Shown here one piece after another: positions 58,973 through 64,000 of a stretch of DNA of 64,000 nt. The DNA is from JANQSS01 sp965249735 (lineage in GTDB: Bacteria; Bacteroidota; Bacteroidia; Chitinophagales; Saprospiraceae). How positions within the stretch are numbered: the first letter of the stretch is position 1; each line of letters begins with the position of its first letter. Where the stretch lies: contig CBDFMS010000025.1 in assembly GCA_965249735.1 (NCBI GenBank), forward strand, positions 62,001 through 126,000. Direction: 5' to 3'. The notes under the pieces are model-generated. The model did no database searches. It saw only the letters and a list, made by a program, of their open reading frames with translations, and was not told the origin of the DNA. A program made the position numbers and the translations under genes.

Positions 58973-58977
58973 ATCTA

Positions 58978-60426
58978 ATGCAGAGCATTTATATCTTGTT
59001 GTCTGTCTTTATCGTGGTTGCGTGCCTGGAGTGCGCTACATCACAAATTTCCAATGACCCAATCTATACTTTTAGCAAAACAGACGGGGTTTATTGCTCC
59101 ACTCCAATGGTGAAGTGGGTTGGGCCGACCATCCAAGCCATACAGGATCGACTCGATCTTCAGGATTTTAGCATCGAGTTAGACAGCATTGAATATGTAA
59201 AGCTATTATCCAAAATAAATGACGAAGATTTGTCATACACACTTTATCAACCTATTGGAAGCACTGCACCTAAAAGGCCTCTCATAATATTTGCCCACGG
59301 TGGTGGATTTTTGATCGGTGGAAGGGAGAGTAAGAGTATTAAATTCTTGTGCGAAGAGTTGGCCAAACATGGTTATGCCACGGCAAGCATAGAATACCGA
59401 CTCAGAGCTATTAATACGTTTAGCATGGTAGAAGCTGGATATATGGCAATGCAAGATGGCAATGCGGCAATAAAATATTTCAAGGCTAATTCCCGCAAAT
59501 TCAAAGTTGATCCAAATAAGATCTTTGTAGCCGGCATTTCAGCAGGGGGGATTTTGGCGCTACATTCCGGACACTTCGATCAAGGAGATGTTCTTTCCGG
59601 AGCTACAGTAGACCTAGACGCTAACTATGGCTGCTATGATTGTACGGGATCACACATATCATTGAGTAATAGTGTAGCCGGTGTCATAAACATTGTAGGG
59701 GCGACTCCCAGTCCCAGTATATTAGATTCAGACTTACCAACTCTCCATATATACTGCCCATTAGATTCCGTAGTGCCTGCGTATTCTGGAATACCTCTGA
59801 ATAAATATAGCGGTAGCAGCAATAGTAATAGTATAACCAAATGGTTTTATGACCAACTACTTAAGATTAAAAGACCTAAGGTCTTCGGTCCTTTATACTT
59901 TCAAAAAAACTTAAGGCTAACAGCTCATGAATTTGTGGACATATCAAAAATCCAAAGAGGAACTTGTAGTCATAGCATTTTCACCTCACGAAACGGCACG
60001 ATTAAAAGCAGCGGCAAAGCGGCCCTTTCTGAAATTAAAAAATGGCTTAGAAAGCAACTAGTTACCAAGCTACAAATCCCACAAAGGAAAATTCAACAAA
60101 ATCATTGGTCAACTTATTCGTTACCATCCTCAGTGCATACACACAGTTTCAAAGGAAATTCAGGGATAAGCTATAAGAAAATTTCTGGAAATACATTTCA
60201 GATTATGCCCACGAATATCGGGCCACAGGCATTTGCAATAACAGCAATTGACAGCCTGGGATTGGAATATCCGCTGACCATTAACGTCGATGGGACTATA
60301 AAACCTACTAGCGTAGAATTACCCAGAAGAATTGTTAAAAAGGCTAATTATGCAATCATTTTTTTATCGGCACTTTCACTTCTTATTATACTTTTCCTAT
60401 TAAGAAAGCTTTTGTGGCAATACTAA
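58978..60426 (+). CDS. Membrane-tethered alpha/beta hydrolase (esterase/lipase family)
   Basis: 482 residues. A signal peptide/lipoprotein-like start (YILLSVFIVVACLECATSQ) is followed by an alpha/beta hydrolase of the BD-FAE/carboxylesterase type: oxyanion loop FAHGGGFLIGG, nucleophile elbow GISAGG with S188, and a candidate Asp in HIYCPLDSVVP. The active His may be in TCSHSIF. The last 25 residues are a membrane helix (IIFLSALSLLIILFLLRKLL), so both ends lie at the membrane and the enzyme faces the periplasm. Six bases after the preceding gene. It could be the effector or a lipid-acting part of the system. Confidence 0.8.
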   Translation: MQSIYILLSVFIVVACLECATSQISNDPIYTFSKTDGVYCSTPMVKWVGPTIQAIQDRLDLQDFSIELDSIEYVKLLSKINDEDLSYTLYQPIGSTAPKRPLIIFAHGGGFLIGGRESKSIKFLCEELAKHGYATASIEYRLRAINTFSMVEAGYMAMQDGNAAIKYFKANSRKFKVDPNKIFVAGISAGGILALHSGHFDQGDVLSGATVDLDANYGCYDCTGSHISLSNSVAGVINIVGATPSPSILDSDLPTLHIYCPLDSVVPAYSGIPLNKYSGSSNSNSITKWFYDQLLKIKRPKVFGPLYFQKNLRLTAHEFVDISKIQRGTCSHSIFTSRNGTIKSSGKAALSEIKKWLRKQLVTKLQIPQRKIQQNHWSTYSLPSSVHTHSFKGNSGISYKKISGNTFQIMPTNIGPQAFAITAIDSLGLEYPLTINVDGTIKPTSVELPRRIVKKANYAIIFLSALSLLIILFLLRKLLWQY

Positions 60427-60431
60427 TTTTG
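60424..60431 (+). promoter_or_regulatory. Candidate -7 box before the last cluster gene
   Basis: TAATTTTG is an exact TAnnTTTG match, 40 bases before ATG 60471; no TTG stands at -33 spacing, so confidence is low. Confidence 0.25.
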
Positions 60432-60470
60432 CGTTAATTTAAGGACTGCTTTAATCAAATATTAGTAAAT

Positions 60471-60967
60471 ATGGATAGCAATCGTTTAAAACAATCTATT
60501 ATTTTCATCGCTGGGCTTCTAGCAATTGGTGTCATTATTTGGTTCATTTGCAGCCAAATATTTGATCCAAAAAATGTAATCGATCCCCCACCAAAGGGAG
60601 CTACTGACACTGTTGCCACAAAAGAAGACATGAAGTCGCTTATTAAGCACTTCGTTGCCAGCGTGGATAATAGAAGAATTAACGACATTTTAGAATATTA
60701 CGCGGACTCCACTATCAAACACTTTGATACCGTTGAGGCTGATAAGATCTCCTTGAAAAAAAAGTATGAGTATCTTTGGAAAGGCACGAAATCTTATCAA
60801 AATACAATCGATTCTATAGAGCAAAAACAGGGCTTAATTCATATGTGTATACCACTATGTATAAATGGGAGACAAATTCAGGAAAAATAGATTCGACCTT
60901 CAGTAGAGTTCAAGTCGAATTTGAGGATGGTAAAATAAAAAAGATCTTTGCAAAAAGTAAAAACTAA
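60471..60967 (+). pseudogene. NTF2-like small membrane-anchored protein, single frameshift
   Basis: ATG 60471 opens a protein with one N-terminal membrane helix (IIFIAGLLAIGVIIWFIC), a Pro-rich linker and an NTF2/SnoaL-like domain. The frame shifts near 60828, in the A-run of CAAAAACAGG. The first frame ends early with MCIPLCINGRQIQEK. The other frame continues sensibly (GLNSYVYTTMYKWETNSG, VQVEFEDGKIKKIFA) to the stop at 60967. A corrected product has about 165 residues. Sequencing error is as likely as true loss, since the rest of the cluster is intact. Last gene of the srf-like cluster. Confidence 0.6.
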
Positions 60968-61008
60968 ACGATAATTATTTAGACTAAATATGAAAGCAAA
61001 AAAAGCTC

Positions 61009-61482
61009 ACTTACTATACAATTCGTCGAAGAAATATTCAAAAATAAGAGTGAGAATCTATATATTTTTGGAAGTACAGGTGTGGAAAAAAGTTACATTG
61101 CCAGTGGCCTCGGAGACAGCAACTTTGCTGTAATGAACATAGTGTCATGTATTTTGCAACAGCAAGATTGTTGTCATTCTTAAAATTGTGTAAAGCAAAT
61201 GGATCATACATTCGCATAATGAGTAAATTGCAAAGACAGAATGCAATCATACTCGACGACTTTGGTCTTTAACCTATCGATTCCACAAAAAGCCTTATCT
61301 TGTTAGAACTGATCGAGGACAGATATATTATGGGATCAATGATCATTACTTCTCAGGTTCCAGTAGATAGATGGCATGATTTAATCAGTGAAAAAACCAT
61401 GGCAGATGCAGTTATGATCGTCTTATTCATAAGGCGCATTGTATCGAATTAAGAGGTGAATCGTTGAGATAAAAAGAACTAA
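61009..61482 (+). pseudogene. Relic of an IstB ATPase gene (different IS21 lineage)
   Basis: The plus strand keeps fragments of IstB: NLYIFGSTGVEKSYIASGLG, in which the Walker A Gly is replaced by Glu, then, after a shift, HSVMYFATARLLSFLKLCKA, NAIILDDFGL followed by an in-frame TAA, LELIEDRY, ITSQVPVDRWHDL and HKAHCIELRGESLR. At least two frameshifts and one stop. Sequence differs from IstB of copies A/B and from that at 63683. No complete ends found. Confidence 0.75.
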
Positions 61483-61648
61483 ATAGAATCAAATTGTGTA
61501 ATCTTCAGTTGCCAAAAAAGTTGTCTGAATTGACACCCATTTCAGGTGGGTTAGTTTAAATCAAAACAGATGGATCAATATGACTGGAATTTGCATTTTT
61601 AATATTGAAGCCAAGGAATTATTAGTCGAACAAACGGATATTAAATAG

Positions 61649-62938
61649 ATGATGAAGGAATCAAAACACATTGACACATACTTATCCCTCGCTAACAGTC
61701 TACGATTCAAACTGTGGGCTGTTGTTGGTGATAACTCCAGCAAACGTGAGAAAATAATTAATTACCTTGAGTCTATAGGCTACACCAAAGTGGACGTAGG
61801 TGAAGAAATGGCTCCAATATTCACAGAACTTGAATCAAAAGAAGAGCCAAGCCATGATGTAGGGCAGCATATCAAAGAATGGTTTTCTAACAAACCTGAC
61901 AAACTAATTCTACTTAATGCAAGCATACTTTATCATGACGCTTTCACTAAAATTTCACCCGTAGGTGCATTTAAATACAACTCCCGCAATAAGAGTAGTG
62001 TCTTGTTTTTAGAAAATGAGAAAATCATTAGTAACAGAATATCCTATGGTAAAGTCGGTAGCGATGAGTATTTCGACAAAGACATTAACGACATTCTAAT
62101 TACCAAGATTGATGATATTGAAGACAACTACAAAAGCATTGTAGCGGAACCAGAAGGCGTTTATAAATCTCAAGATAAGCTACCCGAAGGAGCAATTGGC
62201 AAGCTGTTCAACTACACCGAAATTAAAGATGTAGTTGACATTGATACCGACCTGAAGCATGATGACTTACAAAAAGAGTTAGTCTCCAGTTACATTATTT
62301 CGGAAGGACTTGCGACGCAGATCAAGGATTTCATTGATAACATCAAAAAGCCCAATCATAAAGCGGTTAAAATCATCGGTAACTACGGTAGTGGTAAGTC
62401 CCACTTGATTGCTTTCTTGGTGAGCATAATTAACAATCCATCGCTTCGCTCACTCATTAAGAACAAGGATGTACGGAAAGAAGCTGAAACCATTGCCCGT
62501 AGCTTCTTCACGGTCCAGTTTGAGCTACAGCCTGTAAATGTTGACCTTGCATACTTCTTCTTTAGAGAGATTGAAAAGCAAATCAAAAGGGAATATGGAT
62601 TTGATATTCCAAAGTATGAAGATGGTGTAACCCTTGACATCAAAGAACACCTTTCTGACATTATCCAATTACTTAAACAAAAAGACCCAGCCAAGGGCTT
62701 ATTGGTAGTTGTGGATGAAGTTTCAGACTTCTTGCAAGCCAAGGAAGAATACAAAATCAAAAGAGACTTCCAATTCTTGCGTGTCGTGGCTCAGGTGTGC
62801 CAAGATGAAGACATTATCTTGGCGATCTCCATGCAGGAAGATATTTATTCAAGTCCAAGATTGACAAATATTGCAGCAGATGAAGCTCGGATCAGTCAAC
62901 GTTTCCAAAACATCATCATTCATAGAGAAGCAGTTAAG
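61649..62938 (+). pseudogene. brxC: BREX type 3-like BrxF-BrxC fusion, 3' part lost at an IS21 end
   Basis: 430 codons from ATG 61649/61652 to the IS boundary; the tail KCKIRSN is IS-encoded. Residues 1-160 look like BrxF (LWAVVGDNSSKREKIINYL, then DKLILLNASIL, then SVLFLENEKI). Its P-loop is degenerate, with GDNSSKRE at residues 27-34. Residues 185-430 match the N-terminus of BrxC/DUF6079: LFNYTEIKDVVDIDTDL, Walker A GNYGSGKS (244-251), Walker B LLVVVDEVSDFL and sensor ILAISMQEDIYSS. BrxC is an AAA-type ATPase of BREX phage defence; full proteins exceed 1000 residues, so most is missing. Family calls are from memory. Confidence 0.65.
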
Positions 62939-63147
62939 TGCAAAATCCGGTCAAACTGACCACCCCATTCCGTTCTAAAGTGACCATCTTCTCCGGAGCA
63001 AACTGACCACCCGCACCGGAGCAAAGTGACCAGTCTAAAAAGAAGTCTATTTCAGTATCATTTTCTTTATGAAAAAAGAAGATGGCAAACAAGAGAATAG
63101 GCATGAAACAGATAAGACAGATATATCGACTTTACGCTCAAGGAGTG
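62939..63147 (+). mobile_element. Left-end remnant of the same IS21 element (copy C)
   Basis: 209 bp match the left end of copies A and B, from the TGCAAAATCCGG tip through the iterons to codon 22 of istA (IRQIYRLYAQGV). It then stops abruptly at AGGAGTG where the IS66-type end begins. In one iteron it agrees with copy B (AGCAAAGTGACC), not copy A. Confidence 0.88.
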
Positions 63148-63215
63148 TATCCGTCCGACCAACGCCATCTTGTCTAGTTGATCTTATCGTTTAACCTTTG
63201 CCAAAATTAGAAACG

Positions 63216-63512
63216 ATGACAAAGAAAACAAAACAAGGGCGATTAGATGCGTCAACGATGTTTCCGTTGATGGAGTTATATGAGGATAGCGAGATGACAC
63301 AAAAGCAATTTTGTGTAGAGATGGATCTTGTGCCGCATACGTTCACCTATTGGCTTACGAAATACCGGAAATCGAAACAACCAACAAAGAAGACCGTCGT
63401 AGCTGGCAAATTCGTTGAGCTTGAAGTCGAAGCACCCAAAACGAAGGGTGAGGCGGTGCGTCATATGCGCATATCATATCCAGACGGCACATTAATCGAA
63501 CTTCCAGTCTAG
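63216..63512 (+). CDS. IS66 accessory protein TnpA-like
   Basis: 98 residues from ATG 63216: a helix-turn-helix region (FPLMELYEDSEMTQKQFCVE, HTFTYWLTKYRKS) and a tail KFVELEVEAP ... MRISYPDGTLIELPV, the typical ending of IS66 Orf1 proteins. Intact, but the rest of the element is incomplete here. Confidence 0.75.
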   Translation: MTKKTKQGRLDASTMFPLMELYEDSEMTQKQFCVEMDLVPHTFTYWLTKYRKSKQPTKKTVVAGKFVELEVEAPKTKGEAVRHMRISYPDGTLIELPV

Positions 63513-63521
63513 TTTAAGTCG

Positions 63522-63605
63522 GTGATTAGTTTTTCTTCGTCACTGGATTATTATTTGTATTCAGATCCAACGGATATGCGTAAGGGCCATTATGGGTTGG
63601 GCAAC
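63522..63605 (+). pseudogene. IS66 TnpB (Orf2), first 28 codons only
   Basis: GTG 63522 starts ISFSSSLDYYLYSDPTDMRK, the conserved N-terminus of IS66 Orf2 (DPTDMRK...G.L). The sequence ends at the IS21-type end at 63606. Confidence 0.75.
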
Positions 63606-64000
63606 TGCATATTCCGGAGTTACTGACCCCCTGAATCCGGGATATTGACCCCCTATGTTGAAAACGTGCTAAAAATCATTTGTTAAGATACATGTTTTGA
63701 TTGTTTACGTAAGCTTTTTCCTTTTAGATCTATGCGGTGAGCCTTTGGAATAATTCTATCGAGGATAGCGTCTGCGATAGTGGGTTCATCAAAATATTCA
63801 TGCCATTTTCCGACCGGAAGTTGAGAACATATAATGGTGGCGTTTCTTTCATATCGATCTTCAAGGATTTGTAGCAGGATGAGTTTAACTTGATGAGTGA
63901 TAGGTTGGAGACCAAAATCATCAAGAATAATGAGTTTAGCTTTTTTGATTCTGTCCATCCATTTGATCAGTGTACCATCGGTTTTAGCGAGTGCAATTTG
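63606..64000 (-). mobile_element. IS21-type element D, right end and istB, continues past the window
   Basis: The tip TGCATATTCCGG at 63606 matches the copy A right tip (read inward) for its first 11 bases, then diverges. Two iterons follow with a TGACCCCC core. istB is on the minus strand. A relic of this type of end is at 31461-31530. Confidence 0.8.
63683..64000 (-). CDS. istB: IstB ATPase of element D, C-terminal part (partial)
   Basis: About 105 residues, open to the window end: LAKTDGTLIKW, Walker B LIILDDFGLQP, ILEDRYERNATIICSQLPVG, DEPTIADAILDRIIPKAHR, and the end SLRKQSKHVS. IstB family without doubt; differs clearly from copies A and B. The P-loop lies beyond the window. Confidence 0.88.
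   Translation of the reverse strand, partial: QIALAKTDGTLIKWMDRIKKAKLIILDDFGLQPITHQVKLILLQILEDRYERNATIICSQLPVGKWHEYFDEPTIADAILDRIIPKAHRIDLKGKSLRKQSKHVS

Larger units (their letters stand above)
63147..63605 (+). mobile_element. IS66-family element, left part only
   Basis: Begins with GTATCCGTCCGACC at the break in the IS21 remnant. It carries the first accessory gene and 28 codons of the second, then is cut at 63606 by an IS21-type end. The large IS66 transposase gene is not in the window. Confidence 0.7.

Overview
The window looks like a chromosome segment of a Bacteroidota bacterium, probably from the Saprospiria/Chitinophagia side. The signs are a type IX secretion (T9SS) C-terminal sorting domain and SprB-like repeat, a VPS10/sialidase-type secreted propeller, SpLip-type lipoproteins, and several promoters that match the Bacteroidota consensus (TTG ... 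TAnnTTTG). I see no rRNA, tRNA or CRISPR array.

Region 1 (1-19.7 kb) is an ordinary, densely packed chromosomal stretch. It holds the N-terminus of a GAF/PP2C phosphatase, a PrsW-type intramembrane protease, and polyprenol-linked sugar genes (three GT2 enzymes, GT39-like and other multi-membrane-span proteins, one methyltransferase). A minus-strand operon of metallophosphoesterase, DUF4956, CotH/beta-helix and VTC domain genes follows. Next are panC and an operon of flippase-like membrane protein, heptose-phosphate adenylyltransferase, NIF3 and a C4 zinc-ribbon coiled-coil protein.

Region 2 (20.1-36.8 kb) is a mobile-element zone. An IS21-family element (copy A, 22630-25161) truncates a secreted sialidase-like gene. 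A second copy in the opposite direction (copy B, 33297-35830) cuts both an adenine DNA methylase gene and an IS3 element. Between the copies lie a decayed gene with three in-frame TGA codons, two exported proteins, a large T9SS cargo protein and a lipoprotein.

Region 3 (36.8-61.0 kb) starts with decayed genes (DUF6804-like, endonuclease/exonuclease/phosphatase). It continues with a 22-kb, one-direction gene cluster: a frameshifted SrfB-like Hsp70/actin-fold ATPase, a SrfC-like dynamin-type GTPase, a membrane-anchored subtilisin with a SrfA-like N-domain, a four-span membrane protein, a TRAFAC-type GTPase, a 998-aa single-span protein, membrane or periplasmic coiled-coil proteins, a second protein with the SrfA-like domain, and a membrane-tethered alpha/beta hydrolase. 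I read this as an SrfABC-like, envelope-spanning NTPase-protease system. It is the most interesting content of the window, and its function is not established by the sequence.

Region 4 (61.0-64 kb) has an istB relic and a BREX type 3-like brxF-brxC fusion cut by the left end of a third IS21 copy. An IS66 element has entered that IS21 remnant, and another IS21-type element has entered the IS66. The truncated brxC (plus strand) and the truncated methylase (minus strand) sit on inverted copies of the same IS. Inverting the DNA between the copies would restore the order brxFC - IS - methylase, which suggests that an old BREX locus was split by IS-mediated inversion.
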